From the NCBI RefSeq assembly GCF_900107045.1, contig NZ_FNON01000002.1, forward strand, positions 372,001 through 436,000: a stretch of 64,000 nucleotides of DNA. The letters run 5' to 3'. The first letter of the stretch is position 1. Each line of letters starts with the position of its first letter. This document shows positions 25,755 to 33,814 of this stretch, one piece after another. Origin of the DNA: Amycolatopsis xylanica (GTDB taxonomy: Bacteria; Actinomycetota; Actinomycetes; Mycobacteriales; Pseudonocardiaceae). The notes below the pieces were generated by a model, which worked only from the letters and a program-made list of their open reading frames with translations, was not told the origin of the DNA and ran no database searches. The translations under genes and the position numbers were made by a program.

Positions 25755-26981
25755 CTAGACGGCCGCGTTGATGATCAGATCGACGGCCTTGTCGTTGCGC
25801 GCGGTCTGCGCGGGGATGACCGAGCCCGGCGGGTAGAAGCCCGGGTTCGAGCCCTTCGGGTACATCTCGAAGGTGTAGCTGAGGATCTTGTGCGTGCCCC
25901 ACATCCAGTCGTTGACGGCGCCGTCGGTGATGTAGAGGTCACTCGACTGCTCGGGGGTGTACCCGTTCGTCGCCGCCATCTGCTTGCCGAGCGCGGCGAA
26001 CTTGTCGTACTCGGCCTGGGTCATGCCGGGCGCGGTGTTGTTGTAGGTCCAGCCGAACGGCCAGAGCACCAGCTCCGAGTAGGTGTGGAAGTCGATGTGC
26101 GTCTTGATCTGCTGGACGCCGCCGACCACCCGGCCGTTGACGAAGTCGGCGACCGCCTTCGACTCCGGCGCGGAGAACGCCGACGGGCCGCGGTAGGTCT
26201 CGCTGCTCGGGGAACCGGAGGACCCGCCGCAGCAGCCCCACTTGTAGCCCCAGTTGCGGTTCGTGTCGGTGCCAGAGCCCTGGCGGTTCTTACGCCACAT
26301 GTGATAGGTACCGCCGGAGATGTCGTACTCCGAGCCGTCCGGGTTCACGTTCGGGATCACGTAGATCTCGTGCGTGTCGACCATCTTCTTGATGTTGGCG
26401 TCCGTGGCGTAGAGCGAGGTGAACCGCTTGACGATGCGCAGGCACATCTCCGTGGTGAGGTGCTCACGCGCGTGCTGGTTGCAGGTGAACAGCACCTCGG
26501 GCTCGTTCTCGTCGGTGGCCACGTTGTCGCTGATCTTGATCATGTTCAGCGCGCGGCCCTGATACGAGTTGCCGACGCTGGTCAGCTTCGCCAGCGCGGG
26601 GAAGCTCGACTGCGTCTGCTGCAGCTCGGCCGTCGTCTCGGCGTAGGTGTGATACGCCTGGTCACCCGGCGGGAAGTCGGTGATGGCCGACGTGGCGACG
26701 TCGTTCGAGGGAACGCTGCCGCGGCGTTCGACGGTGAACCCGAGCGCGCGCAGCTCCTTCGCCTTCTCGGCGGTGGCGATGACGATCGACGACTCTTCGG
26801 TGGATTCGACCATGTCGACGCCGGTGCGGGCGACCGCGGTGCGCAGCTGGGGCGTCGCGGTGCCGAGCACTTCGTAGATGTCGCGTTGCGGTTGCGCTGC
26901 CGTCGCCGAGGTGGCCGCGACGGTCATCGACAGCAGGGCCAGCGTGGAGAGAAACGCCGCCATGCCACGTCGTTTGCGCAT
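25755..26981 (-). CDS. Secreted M14 zinc carboxypeptidase
   Basis: Extracellular peptidase of about 408 residues. ATG 26981 follows AGGAGGCG and gives a clear signal peptide ([10 protein letters not shown]..., cleavage after ATSATAA). A propeptide (about 30-120) precedes the catalytic domain with zinc motif HAREH, substrate residues NPDGSEY and RNW, zinc histidine [15 protein letters not shown], and catalytic Glu in YTFEMYP. It resembles Streptomyces carboxypeptidase T/SG types. Two adjacent Cys (GCCGG) lie in the insertion before the third zinc ligand. Confidence 0.93.
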   Translation of the reverse strand: MRKRRGMAAFLSTLALLSMTVAATSATAAQPQRDIYEVLGTATPQLRTAVARTGVDMVESTEESSIVIATAEKAKELRALGFTVERRGSVPSNDVATSAITDFPPGDQAYHTYAETTAELQQTQSSFPALAKLTSVGNSYQGRALNMIKISDNVATDENEPEVLFTCNQHAREHLTTEMCLRIVKRFTSLYATDANIKKMVDTHEIYVIPNVNPDGSEYDISGGTYHMWRKNRQGSGTDTNRNWGYKWGCCGGSSGSPSSETYRGPSAFSAPESKAVADFVNGRVVGGVQQIKTHIDFHTYSELVLWPFGWTYNNTAPGMTQAEYDKFAALGKQMAATNGYTPEQSSDLYITDGAVNDWMWGTHKILSYTFEMYPKGSNPGFYPPGSVIPAQTARNDKAVDLIINAAV

Positions 26982-27079
26982 TCTGCGCCTCCTGATCTTA
27001 ACCGGACAGGGTGATTCCACCTTGGCCGCAGCGCGGGAGAAGGAACAATACGTAGCAATACGGATCTTTTTCGCCTCTG

Positions 27080-27667
27080 CTACCCGTAGTTCGCCAGGCA
27101 CAGCGCGGCGATGTCGGCACGCAGCGCGCGGAACGGCCGCGGCCGGACGCGCTGCTGCACGATCGCGCCCAGCAAGTAGGACAGCAGCGCGCGGGCGCGG
27201 TCACGCGGGTCGTCGACGTCGAGCGGAGCGAGCAGCTCCGCGAACAGCTCGGTGACCGACACCAGCATCGCGTCGATGGCCTCCGGATGCCGCGCGCGGT
27301 CGGCGGCGATCCAGTACTCGAACCAGAGGAAACCCGCGTTCGGCTGCTCGGCGAACGTCGCGAGGTAGGCCTTGAGCACGGCGAACAGCCGCTCGTTCGG
27401 ATCGTCGACGCGCGCGGCGACCGCGCGCAGGGACGCGACGAAGGCGGTGATGTGCGCGGCCATCGCCCGGTCGATCAGCACGTCGATGTCGGCGAAGTAG
27501 TAGTGGATCGCGCTCTTGGTGAGCGGCCCGGCGTCGGCGATGGCGCGCACGGTGCAGCCCGCGAGCCCGTCGCGGGCGAGCACCAGCCTCGCCGCCTCGA
27601 CGATCTGCTGCTGCTTGTGCAGCTGGTTGGGCGACAGCTCGGTACTGCGGCCGGGCGCGACGCTCAC
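27080..27667 (-). CDS. TetR family transcriptional regulator
   Basis: 195 residues. The N-terminal helix-turn-helix is typical ([37 protein letters not shown]), followed by a helical ligand domain with [18 protein letters not shown]. It is transcribed away from the Gre-like gene and ends about 100 bp upstream of the M14 carboxypeptidase start. Which gene it represses is not evident. A weak dyad, GGAC-N4-GTCC, occurs in the 103-bp gap to the Gre-like gene. Confidence 0.93.
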   Translation of the reverse strand: MSVAPGRSTELSPNQLHKQQQIVEAARLVLARDGLAGCTVRAIADAGPLTKSAIHYYFADIDVLIDRAMAAHITAFVASLRAVAARVDDPNERLFAVLKAYLATFAEQPNAGFLWFEYWIAADRARHPEAIDAMLVSVTELFAELLAPLDVDDPRDRARALLSYLLGAIVQQRVRPRPFRALRADIAALCLANYG

Positions 27668-27770
27668 GGAGCGCTCCTCTCGGACTCGGAGTCCTGAACT
27701 CTAGGACACCGGTCCCAACCTGATCGAGACACCCGAATACGGGCTGCGCGAGCGGCCTCGACAGCGGACA

Positions 27771-28232
27771 ATGCCACGCATGGTTACATCCGCGACGGGC
27801 GGCCTGAGCCCTGAAACCCGCGAACAGGTGCTCAAAGAGCTGACCGACCTCCGTGCCCAGCGTGCGCAGAACACGCCCCGGCTCGGCGAGGCCGACAAAG
27901 CAGGCGACTCCGCCGACCAGGCGGACGCGCTCGAAGCACATGAGGTCGCCGCCAGGCTCGACCGCCGGATCGCGGAGCTCGAAGCGTTGCTCGAACACGG
28001 CCCGTCGTCGCACCTGCTGGCGGACGGCACGGTGGTGACGCTGCGCTTCAGCGACGGCGAAGAGGAGACGTTCCGCGTGGTCACCTTCCCCGGCGACGCA
28101 CCGGATCTGCTGACCTCGGACAGCCCGCTGGGGCTCGCGCTCGTCGGCCGGAAAGCGGGCGACGAAATCAGGTATCGCACACCGCGTGGCGAAGCGACCG
28201 CCACGGTCGTTTCACTGAAGGCACCCCACTAA
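27771..28232 (+). CDS. GreA/GreB-family transcript elongation factor-like protein
   Basis: 153 residues: an N-terminal coiled coil (about 10-75, with LKELTDLRAQRAQN and DQADALEAHEVAARLDRRIAELEALL) and a C-terminal FKBP-like Gre domain with SPLGLALVGRKAGDEIRY. This matches actinobacterial Gre paralogues that bind the RNA polymerase secondary channel. The coiled-coil tip lacks an obvious DE acidic pair like that of GreA, so it may be a non-cleaving paralogue. ATG 27771 or 27780 may start it. Confidence 0.85.
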   Translation: MPRMVTSATGGLSPETREQVLKELTDLRAQRAQNTPRLGEADKAGDSADQADALEAHEVAARLDRRIAELEALLEHGPSSHLLADGTVVTLRFSDGEEETFRVVTFPGDAPDLLTSDSPLGLALVGRKAGDEIRYRTPRGEATATVVSLKAPH

Positions 28233-28252
28233 CTCGGACGAGTGATTCCACG

Positions 28253-28290
28253 AAAAAACAGGGCCCCTCGGGTGAGGGGCCCTGTTTTTT
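28253..28290. terminator. Bidirectional terminator between Gre-like and fulvocin-related genes
   Basis: AAAAAA, stem CAGGGCCCCTC, loop GGGT, stem GAGGGGCCCTG, then TTTTTT. This is a textbook intrinsic terminator in both directions between convergent genes, 20 bp from one stop codon and 12 bp from the other. Confidence 0.95.
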
Positions 28291-28301
28291 CGTACTACGG
28301 C

Positions 28302-29261
28302 TCAGTGCTTGGCGTCGGCAGGGAAAAGCCACAGCGGGCCATAGCCCGACGTCATTTTCGCGATCGGCCCGAGGCACGGACCCTGGCAGCCGCGGATCCG
28401 GTCGGAGCAGTCGCATTCCAGGTCGAGCGGCGATTCGACCGCCTGCGCCTGGAACGACTTCGTCACGGCGGCCTGGCCACCGAGCGACGCCAGCAGCTTG
28501 AAGGCGTCGGACGGCCCGAACTTCTTGACCGCGTCCTCGTACAGCGAGGTCAGCTGCTTCTTCGTGCCCGCCTTGGGCTCGCCCTCGAAGTTCGAGACCA
28601 CCGTGGCGAGCGCGACCGCCTGCGTGATCACCGCGGTCTGCCCCGCCGAAAGCCTGCCGTTTTCGCCACGGAACCGGTTGAAGTGCTCCATCCAGAGCTT
28701 GCTCTTCGCCTCCGGCGCCAGCGCCTCGAAAATAGCGCGGCGATAAGCGACCGGATAACGCGAGAATTCGTCGTAACCCGTCGGCAGCTTGGCGCGGTTC
28801 TTTTCAATCCAATTGCGTCCCTTGGCGGGCGCCTCGGGAGCGGCACTGGCGATTCCCGCGGTCAGCAGACTGCCCGCGACGACAATTCCACCGGCGAGCT
28901 GAAGAAAGCCCGCGCGGCTCAGTTTACCGGCCTTGCCCGTCAATTCCCCGGCGTCGCGCAGCTGCCCGAGCGCGCGCACGACCCGCACCGAGGAGGCAGG
29001 CCCGAGCCTGCGCACCAGCGCGGCCCCCATCGCCTTGCCCGTCCACGCGCGCACCTGCTCGCCACGCACCCTGAGCAACGTCGGCGCCCACGGCGCGGCG
29101 TAGCCCAATGCCTGCTCACGCCACTGGCTCACTTCATCGTGGCTCAGCGACATGACCTCGATCCGGCCGTCGCAGGCCCGCTCGACGACGGTGGAGATTT
29201 TCCGGCACGTCTCACACGACGCGTCGAAAGCGAGCACCCAGCGCTCAGGTCCGATCCCCAT
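28302..29261 (-). CDS. Fulvocin C-related protein with thioredoxin-like N-terminus
   Basis: About 319 residues in three parts. Residues 1-100 look like a DCC/thioredoxin-like domain with CETC at 16-19 (VLAFDASCETCRKI). At about 113-140 is a membrane or internal signal segment (FLQLAGGIVVAGSLLTAGIASA) with an AxA-type cleavage site. The last 170 residues resemble bacteriocin fulvocin C-related proteins (YPVAYRRAIFEAL, KLWMEHFNRF) and end in a four-Cys tail CDCSDRIRGCQGPC. ATG 29261 follows an AGAGGAAA site. The fulvocin call is from remembered family patterns, and antibacterial activity is not implied. Confidence 0.65.
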   Translation of the reverse strand: MGIGPERWVLAFDASCETCRKISTVVERACDGRIEVMSLSHDEVSQWREQALGYAAPWAPTLLRVRGEQVRAWTGKAMGAALVRRLGPASSVRVVRALGQLRDAGELTGKAGKLSRAGFLQLAGGIVVAGSLLTAGIASAAPEAPAKGRNWIEKNRAKLPTGYDEFSRYPVAYRRAIFEALAPEAKSKLWMEHFNRFRGENGRLSAGQTAVITQAVALATVVSNFEGEPKAGTKKQLTSLYEDAVKKFGPSDAFKLLASLGGQAAVTKSFQAQAVESPLDLECDCSDRIRGCQGPCLGPIAKMTSGYGPLWLFPADAKH

Positions 29262-29645
29262 GTTTCCTCTTCTTCCTGCCGTGACCGACCCACCCCAGAC
29301 GACAGGCAGCGACACAGAAATACATCAGAGAGAAATGTATTGACAGCCGCCTTCGACTGGCACCACTTTACTGGAGGACCGACTGGGCGCACCAGCCTCG
29401 TTAAGAGTGAACAAACCCCTTCACGAGAGTCCGCTGGCATGATCGAAGCACCCCGAGTCGGCGTTACCGTTTTCTTCGAAAAGTGACCAAGCTCGTCCCG
29501 GCCCGGTAACAATGTGGCATGGGTGAAGAGCGGTCCGTCAGCGACGGCGAGGCGAGACGGGTGCTGTGCTGCCGCCCGCCCGGTCAAGGGCACACCGTGG
29601 CCGGACGCCGACGGAGAGTGGCGGCAAGTGATCTCGTCGCGGTAG
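29262..29645. other. Gene-free stretch
   Basis: 384 bp between the fulvocin-related gene and the next minus-strand gene. It must hold the promoter of the fulvocin-related gene. I see no convincing gene, repeat or structured RNA. A 45-codon frame from 29519 has no good ribosome site or recognisable sequence. Confidence 0.5.
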
Positions 29646-30272
29646 TCACTCGGTGACGGCGGACGCCACCTCAACCTGGCGAGCAAGCCTGAGCAGCCCA
29701 GAGGCCCGGAAGTACTCACCGCGATGCTCAGCCCATTGCGCCGGAGTGAGCCGCTTCTCAAGCTCACGCATGCACTCTGCCAACGCCTCGCGCTCTTCCA
29801 CCCCAAGCGCGCCCGCGGACTCCAGGCAAGCGTCCACACAGGACTTCAGCTGCTCGGCGACCGGATCCCCCGGCACCACCAGCGGCGCGAGCTTGCGCCG
29901 GCTCTCGAACATCACGGCGTGCAAAGCAGCCCGCCGCTCATCCCCATGCCACCGCGTCAGGTAGTGCGGGTTCTCCTCACCCGCCGCGGGCCGCCGACGC
30001 CCAGCCCGCTTCGCGCGCAGCCGCATCTCCCCGTAAGCGCGTAGCTCAGCGTGCCAAGCACCCCGGCTCGCCTCGATCACCTCGAGCGCCCGCATCAAGG
30101 CATCCTCGTCAGGCCGCCCCTGAAAAGCCCCGGCCCGCTCCTCCAGGAAGCTCAACGTGGCATGAAACCCAATGGGCCGATACAGCTGCACACAACTCCG
30201 CAGCGCCCCCACCCGATGCCGATAGGGCAGCCCCCCAGCCCGCACCCGCCGCGCAAAGTTGCCAAAACTCAC
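29646..30272 (-). CDS. Hypothetical helical protein
   Basis: 208 residues from GTG 30272, with no signal peptide or membrane helix. It is basic and Arg/Ala-rich with many predicted helices; the C-terminal half (KSCVDACLESAGALGVEEREALAECMRELEKRLTP) could form a coiled coil. I do not recognise the family. Codon use is like its neighbours, which supports a real gene. It stands alone between a gene-free region and a repeat nest. Confidence 0.6.
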   Translation of the reverse strand: MSFGNFARRVRAGGLPYRHRVGALRSCVQLYRPIGFHATLSFLEERAGAFQGRPDEDALMRALEVIEASRGAWHAELRAYGEMRLRAKRAGRRRPAAGEENPHYLTRWHGDERRAALHAVMFESRRKLAPLVVPGDPVAEQLKSCVDACLESAGALGVEEREALAECMRELEKRLTPAQWAEHRGEYFRASGLLRLARQVEVASAVTE

Positions 30273-30356
30273 CCCAGCAACCTACCCACCACCCCGCCAC
30301 CCCACCCCCCGAAACCCAAACCCACCCCACCCGCACCCCGACCACATGGAGTGAGT

Positions 30357-30398
30357 CGTGCGCGTTGCGGGCGCTTAGAACCGCCCGCAACGCGCACG
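30357..30398. repeat. Type B palindrome
   Basis: CGTGCGCGTTGCGGGC and GCCCGCAACGCGCACG arms around a core with TTAGAACC. One arm has a single mismatch at the core. Same family as 6592, 7052 and 32571. Confidence 0.8.
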
Positions 30399-30422
30399 AC
30401 CCAAGTCCCCCAGCCCAACCCT

Positions 30423-30464
30423 CGTGAGTGTTCCAACCGGTTCTAACCGGCCAAAACACTCACG
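30423..30464. repeat. Type A palindrome
   Basis: CGTGAGTG and CACTCACG arms around the core ACCGGTTCTAACCGG. It lies 25 bp from the type B copy, reproducing the A/B pairing seen at 6.5 and 7 kb but in the opposite order. Located in the gene-free region 30273-30725. Confidence 0.8.
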
Positions 30465-30619
30465 ACCCAAACGAACACGCCCCAACCGGCAAGACCGCCG
30501 ACCACACACCCACCAGCCGGCGGCGAAGCCGCTCGGCGAACCCAAGAATCGAGAGGTTCCCACGCCACCAACCCCCGAGCCCCCATGAACCGGAGGGCAA
30601 CCACACAACTGAGGGGGGT

Positions 30620-30665
30620 CCGGGGGACGCAGTCCCCCGGCGGGGGCGTGGGGGCTCGGCCCCCA
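30620..30665. terminator. Double hairpin downstream of tRNA-Thr
   Basis: Two adjacent perfect stem-loops: CCGGGGGAC-GCA-GTCCCCCGG (30620-30640) and TGGGGGC-TCG-GCCCCCA (30649-30665). They lie 61-106 nt beyond the 3' end of the minus-strand tRNA gene and probably terminate its precursor, although no T-run is present. Confidence 0.5.
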
Positions 30666-30725
30666 CATAAACACGCGGAACGAACAATGGCCCGCGCCCT
30701 CCGCGGGCACGGGCCACCGACTGAG

Positions 30726-30802
30726 TGGAGCCGCCTAGGGGAATCGAACCCCTGACCTATTCATTACGAGTGAATCGCTCTGGCCGACTGAGCTAAGGCG
30801 GC
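30726..30802 (-). tRNA. tRNA-Thr (anticodon CGU)
   Basis: A 77-nt cloverleaf on the minus strand with the CCA end encoded. The acceptor stem GCCGCCT pairs with AGGCGGC, the D-arm is GCTC/GAGC, and the anticodon stem ATTCA/TGAAT holds loop CTCGTAA, giving anticodon CGT that reads the ACG threonine codon. The T-arm is AGGGG-TTCGATT-CCCCT. All stems are fully paired. A strong double hairpin follows downstream. Confidence 0.97.
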
Positions 30803-30944
30803 GTGATCGAGGTGGTGACCTCGTTCGTGGACAAGTGTAGCGGGTAGGTTTCGCGTCACCTTCCGGGCCCCACCTCGTTAGGGTGCTATGACGCCGGTCT
30901 CAGTGCCGTTGACCGGCACACGTCGCGTTGGAGGACTGGAACGT

Positions 30945-32567
30945 ATGCGGTCAAGCCTGCCTCGCAAGTTCGCTCTGCCGGTGACGGCCGCGCTGCTGGT
31001 GTTGTGGTCCGCGCCCGCGATGGCGCAGCAGATCCCGACGACTCCGATTCCGGAGCCGGCGGATCCGGGGCAGGCGCCGATCACGTCGCAGCCTTATCCG
31101 CGTCCGCTGGGGCATGCGGTGGGTGACGCGGGGTCGGCGCTGGGGATGGTGCGGTTGCTGCCGAACGCGGTGCCGACGGGCACGATCTTGCCGGGGTATG
31201 GGGACAAGCTGCCGAAGCAGTCAGCACTCGAGGCGGGCATGGGTCTGTCAAGCGCGCAGGCGAACTCCGAGGCTTACCTCGCTTACGAGAAGTCGATCGC
31301 GCAGGCTTCGCCGTTCGGATTGTCGATCGCCGGTAAGGCTCCGCAAGCTCCGGGGAGCCTCGTGCAGACGGCGCTGCCGGACAACGAGCAGCCGCTCAGT
31401 GGCGGGTTGAACGGTCCGCAGAATCCGCTGCTCAATGTCGGGCTGCTGAATGGTCAGGTGCACGCGAGGTGGAGTGACACGCTCGGGCCCTGTGTCGGGA
31501 CGATCGCCGACGCGAGTACGTCGGTGGCCAGCCTTTCGCTGCTGAACGTGATCCCGACGCTGCCGCAGCTGCCGATGGGCGGGCTCGGGGTGCCGAACCT
31601 GGCGAGCGGGTTCGATCCGGCGAAGGGGTTGCAGAGCCTCGGTGGCCTGCTGCAGGGCGGTGGGCAGACCGCGGCGAACGGGTCGCTGCTGAACCTGCCG
31701 AACACCTTGTCCTCACGGTCGATCGTGCGGCTGGTGGACATTCCGGGCTCGGAGAAGAAGGCGGTCGAGTCGATCTCGACCTTGCAGGGCGCGGACATCC
31801 AGATCCTCAAGGGGACCCCGCTGGAGCTGTCGGTCAAGATCGCCAGCCAGCCGACGCTGCGGGTGCTCAACACCGGCGACAAGAAGACGTCCAAGGTGGA
31901 CTACACCGCGCCGGTGATGACCATCGAGCGTGGCGGGAAGGTGCTCTACACGCTCGACGCGGCGCACCCGACCAAGGACATCCCGATCGGGCTGCCGCTG
32001 GACGGGCTGTCGCAGCAGTTCGGGCAGGTGGACAGCATCCCGGTGGTCGGCGGGCTCGTCTCGACGCTGACCAAGGGTGTGCAGCAGGTCGGCGACACCA
32101 CGGGCAAGGTGCTCGACCTGGGCGTCATCAAGCTGAGCATCGCGAACCTGACGCAGAAGAGCCTGGACATGACCGAGCCGTTCAAGGGCTTCCAGCTCGC
32201 GGCCTCGGCGCGGATGTTCGACCTGCAGGTGCTGCCGACGACGAAGCTCAAGGAACTGCTGGGCGACAACGGGAAGGACCTGCCGTCCTCGCTCGCGCAG
32301 ATCTCGCTCGGTGAGCAGATCGCCCGCGCGTACGCGCCGGAAGGCGGCGTCGAATGCGGCACCGAGCAGGCGCCGCCCGGTGGCGGCGAACAGCCGAAGA
32401 GCCCGCCGAAGAACCTCGCGTACACCAGCGGCGCGTACAACGCGGTGCCGATGTTCTGGACCGGGACGGCGCTGCTGCTGCTCGGCGTGGTGATGGTCGC
32501 GGCCATTCCGCGCCGCAGGACGCCCGCGCCGGTGCCGTTCAAGCCGTCGCCGCGGCCTAGGGATTAA
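30945..32567 (+). CDS. Exported hypothetical protein with C-terminal membrane anchor
   Basis: About 540 residues. ATG 30945 lies behind GGAGG and gives a signal peptide (RSSLPRKFALPVTAALLVLWSAPAMAQQ) cut after AMA. The mature part begins Pro-rich, then becomes a long beta-rich region with repeated Gly/Leu/Pro segments (LPMGGLGVPNLASGF) and Lys/Thr strands. Near the C-terminus a Pro-rich linker precedes one membrane helix (MFWTGTALLLLGVVMVAAI) and a basic tail. There is no LPxTG sortase site. The pattern suggests a surface protein held by its C-terminus; I do not recognise the family. Confidence 0.75.
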   Translation: MRSSLPRKFALPVTAALLVLWSAPAMAQQIPTTPIPEPADPGQAPITSQPYPRPLGHAVGDAGSALGMVRLLPNAVPTGTILPGYGDKLPKQSALEAGMGLSSAQANSEAYLAYEKSIAQASPFGLSIAGKAPQAPGSLVQTALPDNEQPLSGGLNGPQNPLLNVGLLNGQVHARWSDTLGPCVGTIADASTSVASLSLLNVIPTLPQLPMGGLGVPNLASGFDPAKGLQSLGGLLQGGGQTAANGSLLNLPNTLSSRSIVRLVDIPGSEKKAVESISTLQGADIQILKGTPLELSVKIASQPTLRVLNTGDKKTSKVDYTAPVMTIERGGKVLYTLDAAHPTKDIPIGLPLDGLSQQFGQVDSIPVVGGLVSTLTKGVQQVGDTTGKVLDLGVIKLSIANLTQKSLDMTEPFKGFQLAASARMFDLQVLPTTKLKELLGDNGKDLPSSLAQISLGEQIARAYAPEGGVECGTEQAPPGGGEQPKSPPKNLAYTSGAYNAVPMFWTGTALLLLGVVMVAAIPRRRTPAPVPFKPSPRPRD

Positions 32568-32570
32568 AAA

Positions 32571-32618
32571 GCTCGTGCGCGTTGCGGGCGGTTAGAACCG
32601 CCCGCAACGCGCACGAGC
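32571..32618. repeat. Type B palindrome between convergent genes
   Basis: A perfect stem of about 20 bp (GCTCGTGCGCGTTGCGGGCG against its complement) around GTTAGAAC. It starts 4 bp after the stop codon of the exported protein gene and ends just before the holB stop, so it can terminate both. Confidence 0.85.
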
Positions 32619-32620
32619 CC

Positions 32621-33814
32621 TTAACCCTGGCGCAGTGTAGTGATCATGGCCTCTACCGCGATCCTGGGTTTGACGTTCAGCCCGATGGCTTCACGGCATT
32701 CCAGGACGGCTTCGAGCCGCCGCAAGGTGGACTCGGCCGTCCACTGGGACGCGGCCGTGGTGATCTCCCTGGCATGGTCGGGGTGCGTCAGCACGGCGCC
32801 CGACCGGCTCGACGTGATGAGCACGTCCCGGTAGAAGCCTGCGAGGTCGATCAGCGCGAGGTCGAGCGTGTCGCGCTGGGTACGCGTCGCGCGTGACTTC
32901 TGCTTCTTCTCCAACGCCTTGACTGCCGCCTCGGCGGCGCGTTTCGCACCGGCGACACCCTTGCCGACGCCGTCGCCGCCCATCGCGGTGCGCAGCTCGG
33001 ACTTCTCGTGCTCGTCGCGGTCCTTGCTGGCGCCGGTCGCGTCGGCTTCGGCGGTGCTGATCAGCTGGTCGGCGCTGGTGAAGACGTCGCCGGGCCGGTT
33101 GAGGCCGAGCGGGATGCGCAGCACGGTCGCGCGGCGGTCGCGGGCGCCCTCGTCGGTGGCGAGGCGCCGCGCGCGGCCGATGTGCCCGCCGCAGACCGAA
33201 GCCGCCCACTGGGCGAGGTCGTCGGGGACCTGGTCGCGCTCGATCAGCACCTGCGCGATGGCCGAGGGCGGCGGCGTGCGCAGGTTGATCAGGCGGCAGC
33301 GCGAGCGGATGGTGACCGAGACGTCTTCTGGGTGATCCGAGGGCGCGCAGAGCAGGAAGACCGTGCGGTCCGGCGGCTCTTCGACGGCCTTGAGCAGCGC
33401 GTTCGACGCGCCTTCGGTGAGCCGGTCGGCGTCCTCGATGATCACGACCTGCCACTGCCCGGTGGTCGGGCGGCGCGCGGCGGCCTGCACCAGCGCGCGC
33501 ATCTCGGCGACCGAGATCGACAGGCCTTCCGGGACCACCAGCCGGACGTCGGCGTGCGTGCCCGCCATGGTCGTGCGGCAGCCGGTGCAGGAGCCGCAGC
33601 CGAGGCCGGTGCTGCACTGCAACGCGGCCGCGAACGTCCGCGCGGCCGTCGAACGCCCTGATCCCGGCGGCCCGGTGAGCAGCCAGGCGTGCGTCATCGC
33701 ACCGGAGGCGGCCTGCTCGCCCGCCACGATCTTGGCCGCCGCGGCTGCGGCCGCGGACAGCGTCTCGACCGCTGGTTCCTGCCCGACGAGCTGGTTCCAG
33801 ACGCCGATCGTCAC
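32621..33814 (-). CDS. holB: DNA polymerase III delta-prime subunit
   Basis: Clamp-loader subunit needed to load the sliding clamp during replication. 397 residues. It contains a P-loop-like TGPPGSGRSTAA, a four-Cys zinc module (CGSCTGC with upstream Cys), the VEEPPDRTVFLL segment and SVTIRSRC, the SRC motif of clamp loaders. GTG 33814 overlaps the upstream fused gene by 4 nt. A tmk-holB pairing is common in actinobacteria. Confidence 0.95.
   Translation of the reverse strand: MTIGVWNQLVGQEPAVETLSAAAAAAAKIVAGEQAASGAMTHAWLLTGPPGSGRSTAARTFAAALQCSTGLGCGSCTGCRTTMAGTHADVRLVVPEGLSISVAEMRALVQAAARRPTTGQWQVVIIEDADRLTEGASNALLKAVEEPPDRTVFLLCAPSDHPEDVSVTIRSRCRLINLRTPPPSAIAQVLIERDQVPDDLAQWAASVCGGHIGRARRLATDEGARDRRATVLRIPLGLNRPGDVFTSADQLISTAEADATGASKDRDEHEKSELRTAMGGDGVGKGVAGAKRAAEAAVKALEKKQKSRATRTQRDTLDLALIDLAGFYRDVLITSSRSGAVLTHPDHAREITTAASQWTAESTLRRLEAVLECREAIGLNVKPRIAVEAMITTLRQG

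Noticed and set aside
29519-29656. 45-codon frame beginning MGEERSVSDGEARR
   Set aside because: No good ribosome site, Arg-rich random composition, and it runs into the end of the convergent gene.
30459-30717. Gly/Arg-rich frames across the tRNA-flanking hairpins
   Set aside because: They translate GC-rich hairpins and a tRNA flank; no coding signal.
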